Source of the DNA: CAYJFG01 sp964369405
GTDB taxonomy: Bacteria > Bacillota > Clostridia > Oscillospirales > Acutalibacteraceae
Length of the DNA stretch: 52,038 nt
Assembly (NCBI GenBank): GCA_964369405.1
Contig: CAYJGB010000013.1
Location: 1-52,038, forward strand
Direction: 5' to 3'
Shown: positions 1 through 9,082 of the stretch, in pieces
Layout: every line of letters starts with the position of its first letter
Position numbering within the stretch: the stretch's first letter is position 1
Made by a program: the position numbers and the translations under genes
Notes under the pieces: model-generated
Seen by the model: only the letters and a program-made list of their open reading frames with translations
What the model was told of the DNA's origin: nothing
The model's database searches: none

Positions 1-139
1 CATGCTTTGAAATCCGCTCTACAACTAGTTTTTTAGAGTTTTGCTCATGGCTAATAATATTTTGAGTATGGAGGTGATAAAATTATATTTATATATTTTG
101 TAGAAAATGTGGTATACGAAAAAAGAGAGGTTGAAAAAA
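1..139. other. left-edge non-coding stretch
   Basis: No gene is supported here. A strong Shine-Dalgarno sequence (GGAGGTGAT, 70-78) is visible, but no ATG, GTG or TTG codon lies 5-10 bases after it in a frame that stays open. It may be chance or the remains of a broken gene start. Confidence 0.4.
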
Positions 140-670
140 ATGATAAAATTTATAAAGTTGCATGTGTTTAAGTTGTTGGTTTCAGTTGTAATCATTTTGA
201 CCGTGGTTTTGACAATGCCAATGTTAAATGTTTCAGCAGGTAAAAGTAAATTTTCAGATCTTCAAACAGGGGTACTCGCATTTAACGATTATGGATGGGT
301 TTTACTTGAATGTATGGGTACAAGCATAGAAAAGTGGGAACTTGGTTCTTGTAATGTCATCACAAGAACTTATAGAGACCAATTTTCACGTGTTACTGCT
401 ACCAGAAGTGATTGGCCGTCAGGACTTATACGAATGACTAACTTAGAGTATCGAAATGCCAATGGAACAGTTAGGAAAACATTTAATATGAATGAAAGAT
501 ACCATTGGTCTACACCAGATTGGGAATATTCAAGTTCAAGAGAAAATTTTGATGATTATTCGCATTATCGTTCAGTGAATTTGTACAGCTATTTTCAAAC
601 TACTGTTGCAGCAAGTGGTTCAGTTTTTGCAGGATATGTATTCAAATTTGAATCAAATATAAGTATATAG
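140..670 (+). CDS. small secreted protein of unknown function
   Basis: I do not recognise the family. The product (176 residues from this start) begins with a typical signal peptide: positive MIKFIKLHVFK, a hydrophobic core VVIILTVVLTM, then a likely cleavage after NVSAG. The mature part is about 145 residues, rich in Ser, Tyr, Trp, Arg and Asn, with few Cys and no transmembrane segment, suggesting a secreted beta-rich protein. I chose the ATG at 140 rather than 107 because GAGAGG (125-130) lies 9 bases before it and the signal peptide then starts cleanly. The next gene follows after 34 bases with its own ribosome binding site, so the two probably form an operon. It could be a bacteriocin-like or host-directed exported protein, but nothing in the sequence shows which. 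Confidence 0.6.
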   Translation: MIKFIKLHVFKLLVSVVIILTVVLTMPMLNVSAGKSKFSDLQTGVLAFNDYGWVLLECMGTSIEKWELGSCNVITRTYRDQFSRVTATRSDWPSGLIRMTNLEYRNANGTVRKTFNMNERYHWSTPDWEYSSSRENFDDYSHYRSVNLYSYFQTTVAASGSVFAGYVFKFESNISI

Positions 671-704
671 TGATTAGACTTTAATTTTTAGGAGGTTATG
701 ATTT

Positions 705-1496
705 ATGAAAAAAACGTTATCATTGGTAGTTTTGTTGTTGTGCATCTTATTTATATTTAATAGCTTTTTATCTTTTGCAGCTGAAAATAATAATAAACTT
801 GAACAGCATGATAATACAAATGGAATGAGTAACAAAGAGTTGGCCATTGAAATAGCTAAAATAGATAAAAAACATTTAAATAATTTGAATGACAAAAACA
901 TCGCATATCAAGGCAAAAATGTTAAAATTTATTCTAGCGAACTTAATTGTATTAAGCAAAAAAAAATGTTAACTGAATCTGATGTTAATAGCGAACTTGA
1001 CGCGAAAAATTATTTAATTAAGCGTGAAACATTGTATAATACAGCCATAACTAGTGGATACAACGTTTCTGAATTAGAAATAAAAAATTACATCAATATA
1101 CAAATAGAATCTTTTAGCACGCTACCAAAAGATTCAGTTTTTTTTGTATATTTGAACACTTTAGAAATGAGTAATGAAGAGTATTGGAATAGCCAATATG
1201 ATGTGCTAAAAAAAGAACTTATTATTAATAAATACAAAAGTGACTTAAAAAATGATTTTGTTGATAAAAACAATATAGAATTATTCAATAACGAGAAGAG
1301 TGGATATATCATAAAAAATGAACAAGTGATAATAGATGGATTAAAAGAAGAAGACGTTAAAGAATGGGAAACTTTTTTTTCTGATAAAGTAAATAATTTA
1401 ATAAAATCAGAAAATATAATAGAAGTACAACAAAAAGAAATTTTTGTTAGTACTGATTTTGATAAAAATATTATAGAAAAAATACTTAAATTATAA
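705..1496 (+). CDS. exported protein resembling a SurA-type chaperone N-terminal domain
   Basis: The 263-residue product has a signal peptide (MKKTLSLVVLLLCILFIFN...LSFAA; cleavage near residue 26) and a charged, largely helical mature part. A segment around residues 75-135 (YSSELNCIKQKKMLTESDVN, then an alanine/leucine-rich helix and GYNVSELEIKNYI) has the layout of the SurA/PrsA N-terminal chaperone domain: a short strand, helices, then 'G..VSE.E....I'. No parvulin isomerase domain follows, so it would be a chaperone-like protein without catalytic activity. This family link is inferred from pattern only. AGGAGG (691-696) precedes the ATG. Neighbours are two other exported orphans, so a shared extracytoplasmic role is likely. 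Confidence 0.55.
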   Translation: MKKTLSLVVLLLCILFIFNSFLSFAAENNNKLEQHDNTNGMSNKELAIEIAKIDKKHLNNLNDKNIAYQGKNVKIYSSELNCIKQKKMLTESDVNSELDAKNYLIKRETLYNTAITSGYNVSELEIKNYINIQIESFSTLPKDSVFFVYLNTLEMSNEEYWNSQYDVLKKELIINKYKSDLKNDFVDKNNIELFNNEKSGYIIKNEQVIIDGLKEEDVKEWETFFSDKVNNLIKSENIIEVQQKEIFVSTDFDKNIIEKILKL

Positions 1497-1819
1497 TTTA
1501 AGTAAAAAGAGAAAAAAACAAAAAAGAAGTTAAATGAATTCTATAAATAGCAGTAATAGAGATAGTTGATATGGATTAAATGTCTGAAATTATATAAAGA
1601 AGATTGATTTGGTCCAATTATTTGTGATTGAAAGAACAGTTGGAATACATAAGTGTATGGTAAATTGAAGATGATTCTAGTTATCTCCACGTATTTTGTA
1701 GAATACTTATCTCTACAGCTTTAGTTTAGCAGAATATATAAAATTTTATTTTAAAGCTCAAAGGCAAAGTGTTTTTTTATTTTGTTTTGTCCCTTTATAA
1801 GAAAGGAATGGTCATAATT
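1497..1819. other. intergenic region without recognised elements
   Basis: These 323 bases are AT-rich and hold no convincing ORF, terminator or promoter pair. No T-run hairpin follows the upstream gene, so read-through is possible. Confidence 0.4.
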
Positions 1820-2803
1820 ATGATTAAAAATGTTGAAAATATAGCCAACGAAAAATCTGTACACAATAAAAAAAAGCCTGTAAAAATTATAGTGATTGTT
1901 GTTTTAGTTGTATTAATTTCAACTATGCTTGGAATGGGAATATTGAATAGTCTTTTTAGTGATTTCCAAACATTTAAATTTATTGAAGATCAAAATCTTA
2001 TAAATGTTTATAATATTCATTCAACAGACGATGGTATCACAGTGAACCTTGAAGCAATATTTTCTGACAGCATATATACTTATGTTAAAATTAGTGCTGA
2101 AGGTGATAATTTAGATTCAATATCTAATCACAGTGATTTTGAAGATGCAAATGGCGCTTGGCTTGAAGGAAGAATTAAAGAGGCTTGCTTAGAAAGTAGT
2201 GATGGCAGCAAATATTATTTAAGAAATGAATTGAAAGATATAGAAAGTGCATCTATTAATAATGATAATGCATTTTTAAGTGGAGAATCATTGGAAAAAA
2301 ACGAAACGATTCTAATATTTAAAGATTCACCAAAAAATTCTGGAAAAGTAAATTTATCAATTGATTTTTATGATGTTAATTCACATGTGGTTTTTAATGA
2401 ACTTGAATTAGAAATCCCTAAATATACTGTACGAGATCTTACAGATGAAAATATTAGTTTTGTAGTAGATAAGGTTGAAGGTAGAGTTACAGAAATCACC
2501 TATACTCCATTGAGAACTCAACTGAAAATAGAGTGGGAGATGAATGAAGAAATTTCCTCAGAATTAGATTGGGTGGAGTGGTTTAGAAATAATAAAATGA
2601 TATTAGAAAGTAATGGGCAAACTCAAGAAGTTTTTTTGATACCTAACCAAGTAAACAATTCAGAACTATACACTGTAGCATATAATGATATTTATGTACA
2701 AACATCTTCTGATAATAAAGTATCTGTAGATTTATATTATGCTCAAGATGGTGATAAAAAGGATAAAAATAAAAATTTATTTGTAATTTCAGAAGAGTTG
2801 TAA
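1820..2803 (+). CDS. single-pass membrane protein with extracellular domain (DUF4179-like)
   Basis: From the chosen start the product has 327 residues: a short basic cytoplasmic tail (NKKKPVK), one transmembrane helix (IIVIVVLVVLISTMLGMGIL, roughly residues 22-41) and a large extracellular beta-rich domain. The stretch DGITVNLEAIFSDSIYTYVK resembles extracellular domains of anti-sigma-like DUF4179 proteins, though no zinc-binding anti-sigma motif is present in the short tail, so regulation of a sigma factor is not shown. The in-frame ATGs at 1769 and 1808 are less likely: the GAAAGG at 1801-1806 is too close to 1808 and best serves 1820, with a slightly long spacing. The gene stands alone, with long gaps on both sides. 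Confidence 0.55.
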   Translation: MIKNVENIANEKSVHNKKKPVKIIVIVVLVVLISTMLGMGILNSLFSDFQTFKFIEDQNLINVYNIHSTDDGITVNLEAIFSDSIYTYVKISAEGDNLDSISNHSDFEDANGAWLEGRIKEACLESSDGSKYYLRNELKDIESASINNDNAFLSGESLEKNETILIFKDSPKNSGKVNLSIDFYDVNSHVVFNELELEIPKYTVRDLTDENISFVVDKVEGRVTEITYTPLRTQLKIEWEMNEEISSELDWVEWFRNNKMILESNGQTQEVFLIPNQVNNSELYTVAYNDIYVQTSSDNKVSVDLYYAQDGDKKDKNKNLFVISEEL

Positions 2804-3226
2804 TTATAAGTTTTAACATAATCATTTTTATTAGTTACATATTATTAGCGATAATTTAAATACTTATCACAAAGTTAATATAAATTAAAATAAATAAAAA
2901 ATTTAAGATAGTATAATAAAAAGTTGAATAAAATCCCTTACATTATTAAAAAATATATAATCAATATCAAGCAATGAAATCGAATGAAGAATATATTAAA
3001 TTTCATTGCTTTATTGATAATATTTTAAAAGATATAAATGCTGTTATGTGGTGTAATTTCACTTAAATATATGTATTATCAATTATCTAATAATTTAATA
3101 TAATAAATTTGTAAACAATTATAATGTAATTAATAACTAACGATTAAATTTGTTTGTCTAATATACAAATATTATGTGAATAGTTTTAGTGTAAATTTTT
3201 TAAAAAATAAAAGTTGTGTGATTTAT
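2804..3226. other. AT-rich intergenic region before the ABC-exporter operon
   Basis: No gene is seen. The region includes the inverted repeat at 2969-3011 and must contain the promoter of the following operon, but no clear -35/-10 pair stands out in such AT-rich DNA. Confidence 0.4.
2969..3011. repeat. 12-bp perfect inverted repeat with extended arms
   Basis: AAGCAATGAAAT (2969-2980) is exactly complementary to ATTTCATTGCTT (3000-3011) across a 19-base spacer. The pairing resumes outside after a 2-base bulge (ATCAATA against TATTGAT), giving nearly 20 paired bases per arm. There is no immediate T-run, so it is not a standard terminator. It could be a regulatory hairpin, a protein-binding palindrome or the end of a small mobile element. 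Confidence 0.6.
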
Positions 3227-4885
3227 ATGATTAAATATATATTTATGTATAGTAAAAAATACTGGCTTCTTTTTTTGATATCTGAAATATGTATTTTAAT
3301 TACGTATACGGTAGCTTTATTATTGCCAATTAACTTAAGAATATTGACAGATGATGTATTAACATTAGGAAAAATGGATTTATTTCAAGATGTTCTTGTT
3401 AATTATATTATTCTGTTTAGTATAGCTACGGGAGCGAATTTGTTATATGCTTATGTTTGGCAGACTTTAAGCAACAATTACATTGTAGATATTAAAAATA
3501 AGATGTTTGATAAAATTATAAATTCAAAATTGTCAATGTATTCTGATTTAAATAGTGGAGATGTAATTACTAGAATTGATAATGATTCTGAACAATTTTT
3601 AAATGTAATCCAAAAAAATATTTTTCATTTTATAAATTCTATAATATTATGCATATTAATATTGATTATTATTGCAAACATTAACATTTTTGTTTCGTTA
3701 TTGTTGCTTATAACTACAATAATACCTGTTATAATTGCAGTGTTTTTGAAAAAAAGAACTTATATATATTCGTTGGAACAAAAGAAGGAAACGAGTAAAT
3801 TGGTCGGATTTATATTTGAGTTTGTAAAGAGTTTTAGAGAATTAAAAGTCAACATATCTAAAAAATGGTCTTCGAAATTTTTGTTTATACCGTTAAAAAA
3901 ATATTTAACTCTAGTTAATAAAATTAAATATATAGATTTTTTGACTGATAAAACAACTTATTTTTTTAATTTGTTGACTACTATTTTTGTTTATAGTTTT
4001 TCAACTTATCTGATATTAAATAATATGATAACTATTGGTGTTTTTTTATTGCTAATACAATATATTGTTTTGTTACATAAAAAATTTAATTTCATAGTTA
4101 GAATTTTTTTAGATTTTAGTAATAAAAAAAGTAGTATAGAAAGAGTTGTCGAGATATTAGAACTACAAGAAGAAGAAAACACTTCTATTAATATCAAAGA
4201 AATTAATAAAATCGAATTTAAGAATGTAGTATTTAAATATGAGGATAAAGTTGTACTTGACAATATTTCATTTGTAATAAATAAAGGTGAAAAAATAGCT
4301 ATTGTTGGAGACAGTGGAGCAGGTAAGTCTACTATTGTATATTTATTGTTAAATTTTTATTCACCCTACTCGGGGTATATCTATATTAATGATATAGATA
4401 TAAATAAAGTAAATAAAGAAAGTCTTAGAAATGCTTATGGAGTAGTATCACAAGATAATTTTATTTTTAATGATAGTATAAAAAACAACGTTACTATGCT
4501 TGCTGAAAAAGATGATTTAGTAGTAAAGTCAGCGTTGCAAGAAGCTAATATATTTAAAAATAATTGCGACATAAATGTAAATAGAAAGATAGATGTATCA
4601 AAACAGTTGTCTAGTGGAGAGGTTCAGAGAATTAAAATATCAAGATTATTTTTGAAGAAAAATCAAAGCGTAGTTTTAGATGAATGTACAGCTTCTTTAG
4701 ATGAAAAAACTGAAAAACAAATTCTTGATAAAATATATAAAAAATATGAACAAAATATTATAATATCTATAACACATAAAAAAAATTGTATAAAGTATTG
4801 TGACATCGTATTTTTAGTAAAAAAATCTAAGATGTTTATTATAGAAAAATCTGATGCTATGTCGGGTGGGATTTATGAAAAATAA
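3227..4885 (+). CDS. ABC transporter half-molecule (exporter type, membrane + ATPase)
   Basis: The 552-residue product has an N-terminal domain with about six transmembrane helices and a C-terminal ATPase. Visible motifs are Walker A GDSGAGKST, a Q-loop (VVSQDN), a slightly altered signature LSSGE, Walker B VVLDECTASLDE and the H-loop SITHKK. This is the type I exporter architecture and it lacks a C39 peptidase domain. It overlaps the next ABC gene by 11 bases, so the two are probably co-translated and form a heterodimer. The GTG at 3176 also keeps the frame open, but neither start has a good ribosome binding site. I chose the ATG at 3227 because the protein then begins like its partner, just ahead of the first helix. 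Substrate unknown; the downstream biosynthetic genes suggest their product. Confidence 0.85.
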   Translation: MIKYIFMYSKKYWLLFLISEICILITYTVALLLPINLRILTDDVLTLGKMDLFQDVLVNYIILFSIATGANLLYAYVWQTLSNNYIVDIKNKMFDKIINSKLSMYSDLNSGDVITRIDNDSEQFLNVIQKNIFHFINSIILCILILIIIANINIFVSLLLLITTIIPVIIAVFLKKRTYIYSLEQKKETSKLVGFIFEFVKSFRELKVNISKKWSSKFLFIPLKKYLTLVNKIKYIDFLTDKTTYFFNLLTTIFVYSFSTYLILNNMITIGVFLLLIQYIVLLHKKFNFIVRIFLDFSNKKSSIERVVEILELQEEENTSINIKEINKIEFKNVVFKYEDKVVLDNISFVINKGEKIAIVGDSGAGKSTIVYLLLNFYSPYSGYIYINDIDINKVNKESLRNAYGVVSQDNFIFNDSIKNNVTMLAEKDDLVVKSALQEANIFKNNCDINVNRKIDVSKQLSSGEVQRIKISRLFLKKNQSVVLDECTASLDEKTEKQILDKIYKKYEQNIIISITHKKNCIKYCDIVFLVKKSKMFIIEKSDAMSGGIYEK

Positions 4886-6524
4886 CAGAATCCAAATTTT
4901 AAGGAAAGTAAAAAAATACATATATAAATGCAAAGTGGAATTAATACTAATGATTTGTATTAGCTTAGTGCTAATAGGGGTGAATTTGCTAAATCCATAT
5001 ATTTTTAAATATTTAATTGATGATGTTATTACTATTAAAGAAATGTCCAATTTTAAATATGTTGTTATTGCGTTGCTTTCAGTATATTTTGTGAAATTGG
5101 GGTTAGAGTATTTAAATTTAAAATTTAGTAACTCGTTATTAAATAAATTTGTTACAATGGTACGTCAAGATTTATTTAATAAACTTTTTAATATCAAGTA
5201 TATTGATTTTTGTAAATATGATTATGCTGATTTAAAAATGAGATTTTGGGACGATGTAAATAGTTTAGAAAACTTTTTACATTATCAAATTATGGATTAT
5301 TTTTACACATTGATAACGGTTGTTGTTATGATTGTTATATTGCTACTAATTAACCCTTTTCTCACATTAATATGTTTATTGATATTACCATTAGTTTTTA
5401 TAGTAAATATGTTACTAAGCAAACAAACTAAAGATGTAAATGAAAAAATTAGAAAATCAACTCAAGAGTATAGTAAAGATACACATGGAGTTTTACAATA
5501 TTTAAAAGAAATAAAAACTCATAATGCACAATATGAATTTACTGAAAGAATAAAAAGTCACCGAAAAGTATTAGCAAAATTAGGCTATCAAAATATTATG
5601 TGTTGGAGTTTTTGGGAAGTTTTTAATGATTTTAAATCTAATTATTTAACAAAAGTCTTAGTGTACATTGTTGGTGTGTTTTTTGTTGTTAATAATCAAA
5701 TATCGGTAGGTGCATTATTAATGTATGCTGAATATTTTCAAGTTTTTTTTGCTGCAATTGACACATTGAATTATAAACGTTCTGACTTTAAAATGAACTT
5801 ACCATATTATAATAGAATAATTGAAATATTAGATGAAAAAAATGAAAATCTTGGTGCTGTTATGATAGATGATATTTGTTCAGTAAGTGTTGAAAATTTA
5901 TCGTATAGATATCAAGAAAATAATAAAATCTTATTTACGAATATAAACTTTGGATTAAGTAAAGGAGAAAAAATTATTGTTATTGGAAAAAGCGGATGTG
6001 GAAAAACAACTTTGCTTAATTTATTATTAGGACTCAAGGATAAGCAAGCAGGAGAAATAAAAATAAATAACTGTCAATTTAAAAAAATTAATCAATACTC
6101 TTATTTTGAAAACGTTGGTATTGTCATGAAAGATAGTATGTTCTTTAATTTAAGTATAAAGGAAAATTTGTTACTATCTAAACCGGATGCAACTGATAAT
6201 GAAATTGAAATTGCTTGTAAACAAGCTAATATTTTAGAATATATTAAATCTCAACCATTAGAGTTTGGTACAATTATAGGAGAAAATGGTATTAAGTTAT
6301 CTGGAGGAGAAAAACAAAGATTAGCAATAGCTAGAGTTTTTTTAAGAAAGCCTAGTATGGTCTTTTTAGATGAAGCAACTAGTGCGTTAGATGAAAAAAA
6401 TGAAAATTATATATATAATTCACTATTTGAAAATTTAAAAAACTCTATATTTATTATTGTGACACATAAAAAAAATTCGTTATTAGATGGCTATAAAGTG
6501 TTGGATTTAAGTGAGCATAGGTAG
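4875..6524 (+). CDS. ABC transporter half-molecule, partner of the preceding one
   Basis: The 549-residue product is again a fused membrane domain and ATPase. The motifs are canonical: Walker A GKSGCGKTT, signature LSGGEKQR, Walker B MVFLDEATSALDE, H-loop VTHKKN. One subunit with a canonical signature and one with LSSGE fits a heterodimeric exporter. The ATG at 4875 is preferred over 4854 because GGTGGG (4865-4870) sits just before it. It overlaps the upstream gene by ATGAAAAATAA, indicating translational coupling, and the next gene's ribosome binding site overlaps its stop codon. Likely exports the product of the operon; a protective (self-resistance) role is also possible. Confidence 0.88.
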   Translation: MKNNRIQILRKVKKYIYKCKVELILMICISLVLIGVNLLNPYIFKYLIDDVITIKEMSNFKYVVIALLSVYFVKLGLEYLNLKFSNSLLNKFVTMVRQDLFNKLFNIKYIDFCKYDYADLKMRFWDDVNSLENFLHYQIMDYFYTLITVVVMIVILLLINPFLTLICLLILPLVFIVNMLLSKQTKDVNEKIRKSTQEYSKDTHGVLQYLKEIKTHNAQYEFTERIKSHRKVLAKLGYQNIMCWSFWEVFNDFKSNYLTKVLVYIVGVFFVVNNQISVGALLMYAEYFQVFFAAIDTLNYKRSDFKMNLPYYNRIIEILDEKNENLGAVMIDDICSVSVENLSYRYQENNKILFTNINFGLSKGEKIIVIGKSGCGKTTLLNLLLGLKDKQAGEIKINNCQFKKINQYSYFENVGIVMKDSMFFNLSIKENLLLSKPDATDNEIEIACKQANILEYIKSQPLEFGTIIGENGIKLSGGEKQRLAIARVFLRKPSMVFLDEATSALDEKNENYIYNSLFENLKNSIFIIVTHKKNSLLDGYKVLDLSEHR

Positions 6525-6537
6525 AGGTGAAAACTAT

Positions 6538-7641
6538 ATGAAAAAAAATGAAAATATGTTAATTTTAGAACTCTGTAAAGTGGATAATTATAACAAAGAT
6601 AAAATCAAGCAATTGTTAAGTGAAAATTTAGATTTTCCTTATATTTTAGGACAAATATTAATTAATAGAGTTGGAGGGATTGCATACCATACACTAAAAA
6701 ATTGCGATTTTTTAGGAAAACTGAATAGAGAATTTAGAAATGTGTTGAAAGAGATGTATGAGAGTAACTATAAAAAATCAGTTAGTTACAGAGAAATGTT
6801 AATTGAGTTGCAAAATATATTAAAAAATGCAAACTTTAAATATGCAGTACTAAAAGGTAGTTATTTAGTGTATATTTATGATTTAGGATTAAGAACATCA
6901 AACGATGTAGATATATTAATATCAAAAAAAGATATAAGTGAGTTATCAAAATTGTTAAAAGAACATGGCTTTAAACAAGGTCATATAAGAACAGGTAGTT
7001 TTGTTGAAGCAACACGAAAAGAAATAGTTTTTTCAAGTATGAACAGAGGAGAAACTGTACCTTATATTAAAAAAATAAATATGAATAATCTTGAATACTG
7101 TGAAGTGGATATTAATTTTTCTGTAGATTTCAAAGCTTATCAAGAAAATAATTTAGTAGAAAATTTACTTAATAATACAAGTGAATTTAATGTTTCTAAA
7201 GATAGCACATTAAATATATTAAATAAAATTGATTTTGTTATACATTTGTGTACGCACTTGTATAAAGAAGCTAAAGTAATCAATTGGGTTAATATGAATA
7301 GAGATATTTCTTTATATAAATTTGTAGATATATATTATATAGTAAATAAAAATATAAATTCAAATTATATTAATGGACTTATAGAGTCTATAAACAAATA
7401 CGAACTTAATAATGAATGTTATTATACATTTTTATATATAAAAGAATTGTTTGGCATTAAAGATGATAATTATGAATTGTTACTAACTAAGATAAAGCCT
7501 CAAAATACTGAATATTTGAATAAAATTATTGACCCAACAAATAAAAAATTATTTCAGTATGATATGCCGTATGTTGATTGGGTATTTGAATGGAACAGAA
7601 AGGGAAAAATTTATGAAGTTGAATATGAAAACATATACTGA
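6538..7641 (+). CDS. PF14907-type nucleotidyltransferase family protein
   Basis: The 367-residue product shows the signature region of the 'uncharacterised nucleotidyltransferase' family: FKYAVLKGSYLVYIYDLG, then LRTSNDVDILISKKD. Gly-Ser followed by a D-x-D pair is the metal and nucleotide-binding pattern of the polymerase-beta fold. Such proteins occur in peptide and other natural-product clusters, including lasso peptide clusters with a nucleotidyltransferase, where they may modify a product with a nucleotide. The reaction here is unknown. AGAGGTG (6523-6529) precedes the ATG at 6538 and overlaps the stop of the ABC gene, so the GTG at 6511 is less likely. The next gene starts inside its 3' end, which supports co-translation and a shared pathway. 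Confidence 0.75.
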   Translation: MKKNENMLILELCKVDNYNKDKIKQLLSENLDFPYILGQILINRVGGIAYHTLKNCDFLGKLNREFRNVLKEMYESNYKKSVSYREMLIELQNILKNANFKYAVLKGSYLVYIYDLGLRTSNDVDILISKKDISELSKLLKEHGFKQGHIRTGSFVEATRKEIVFSSMNRGETVPYIKKINMNNLEYCEVDINFSVDFKAYQENNLVENLLNNTSEFNVSKDSTLNILNKIDFVIHLCTHLYKEAKVINWVNMNRDISLYKFVDIYYIVNKNINSNYINGLIESINKYELNNECYYTFLYIKELFGIKDDNYELLLTKIKPQNTEYLNKIIDPTNKKLFQYDMPYVDWVFEWNRKGKIYEVEYENIY

Positions 7642-8233
7642 AGATGGAAAGTTAATTACATTTTGCGGGCTTGATGGATGTGGGAAAACTACATTGATAA
7701 ATATGTTATCTAAGTATTTTATCGATAAAAATAAAAAAGTTTTCATTACAAAACAACCGACTCCAGAATTTAGAAAAAATCATATTTTTAGAAATTTTAT
7801 GGATAAAGAGGATAATAGTGCATATGATTACAGAGCGTTGTCCTTAATGGCAGCTGCGGATAGAATTCAGCACTCAAACAAAGTTATTGTACCTAAGCTC
7901 AAAGAAGGATACATTGTGATAAGTGATAGATATTTTTATTCTTGTCTAGCAAACTTACAGGCAAGGGGTTTTAATGAAGATAAATGGATATACGAAATTG
8001 CTAAAAATATACCAAATCCAGATTATGCTTTTTTTTTAGATGTAAATGTAGAGTTAGCTATTAAAAGAATAAGAAATCGACCAAGCGAAAAAGATAGATT
8101 TATAGATATAGATTTGCAACATAAATTAAAAAATAATTATTTGAAAATTGCAAATGAAAATGACGGTTATATTTTAAAAACATCAGAACAACCAGAAGAT
8201 GCTTTTAAAAAAATACTTGATATTATTGAATAA
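7613..8233 (+). CDS. thymidylate kinase-like P-loop kinase
   Basis: The 206-residue product has the size and motifs of a thymidylate kinase: Walker A GLDGCGKTT near residue 20, the DRY motif (VISDRYFYS), FLDVNVELAIKRI, and an arginine-containing lid (RNRPSEKDRF). The known family reaction is ATP-dependent phosphorylation of dTMP. Its place between a nucleotidyltransferase and carrier-protein genes suggests a specialised copy working on an intermediate or its nucleotide, or a self-protection role, rather than the housekeeping tmk. AGAAAGGG (7597-7604) supports the ATG at 7613, giving a 29-base overlap with the upstream gene. The substrate cannot be read from sequence. Confidence 0.78.
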   Translation: MKLNMKTYTEDGKLITFCGLDGCGKTTLINMLSKYFIDKNKKVFITKQPTPEFRKNHIFRNFMDKEDNSAYDYRALSLMAAADRIQHSNKVIVPKLKEGYIVISDRYFYSCLANLQARGFNEDKWIYEIAKNIPNPDYAFFLDVNVELAIKRIRNRPSEKDRFIDIDLQHKLKNNYLKIANENDGYILKTSEQPEDAFKKILDIIE

Positions 8234-8242
8234 GGTGATAAT

Positions 8243-9082
8243 ATGTATGAAAACTTATATGGGTTGTCATGTTTAGAAAATCAAATTTTAGGAATTTTAA
8301 AAATTAATGGTATAGATATTAATAAGTTTTATAAAAATTCATATATATCTACAGAAGAATTATATAAGTGTGTTTTTATTGAAAAACAAAAATTACAACA
8401 TTTCAATGGAGTTGCAAAAATTCAAGATGAATTAAAAAACAGTAAAGTAATAGATTTAACAAAACTTAAACAAACTAATTTTTTAATGGTAAAAGAAGAG
8501 CTAGATAAGTGTAAATTTAATGAATACATATTAATTAGAATTACAGCTGATTATGTGAAAAAAGTGTTTTTTGCAAGAGGTCTTAGAAATGACCATTTTG
8601 TTTGGTTTATGAAAAAAGAAAATATATATTATTTATATAATGACATACCAGAAATTCAATATGAATTTAATTTAAACGAAACATTTTATGATAATGAATA
8701 TTTTAAACTTGTAGTTTATAAAGATAAATTAATTAAATTTTCTAACTCAAAATCAATTAACAAAATTAATTTTATTGAAAAAATAAATTTTAATGACTTA
8801 CTAAAGATAAATGAAAATGAATTTATTGATTATTTGATTAATTTTATTCTAATTTTAAAAACACTAAGAAGTAGAATTAAAATGTATTATTCAGATTATT
8901 ACAATACAGATTTTTTTGCTGAATATATAATTTTTTTAGAAAAGCAATGTTATTTAATTAATTATTATAAGTTGAAGAAAAGTAAAAGTCTTCATGATTA
9001 CTTAAATATTTTTAAAAATATAGTAGATGAAGATGAAAAATATATCAATAAATTAATAAACATAAAGGAAAATTTATTATGA
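8243..9082 (+). CDS. hypothetical protein, possible BtrH/papain-like acyl-transfer enzyme
   Basis: I do not recognise this 279-residue protein with certainty. Near its start is LYGLSCLENQILGILKINGI, a cysteine at the head of a helix followed by 'L...G.D', as in papain-like C39 and BtrH N-terminal domains. Further on are R115-N-D-H118 and Y132-N-D134, which could supply the His and Asp/Asn of such an active site. BtrH-type enzymes move an acyl group from a carrier protein to an acceptor, which would fit: an acyl carrier protein overlaps its 3' end by ATGA. The C-terminal half is helical and Lys/Asn-rich. The functional idea is inference; the gene itself is well supported by its ribosome binding site (AAGGTGAT, 8232-8239) and tight packing. 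Confidence 0.6.
   Translation: MYENLYGLSCLENQILGILKINGIDINKFYKNSYISTEELYKCVFIEKQKLQHFNGVAKIQDELKNSKVIDLTKLKQTNFLMVKEELDKCKFNEYILIRITADYVKKVFFARGLRNDHFVWFMKKENIYYLYNDIPEIQYEFNLNETFYDNEYFKLVVYKDKLIKFSNSKSINKINFIEKINFNDLLKINENEFIDYLINFILILKTLRSRIKMYYSDYYNTDFFAEYIIFLEKQCYLINYYKLKKSKSLHDYLNIFKNIVDEDEKYINKLINIKENLL

Noticed and set aside
70..78. Perfect Shine-Dalgarno GGAGGTGAT near the left edge as a sign of a gene
   Set aside because: No start codon at a usable distance in an open frame; kept only as a remark.
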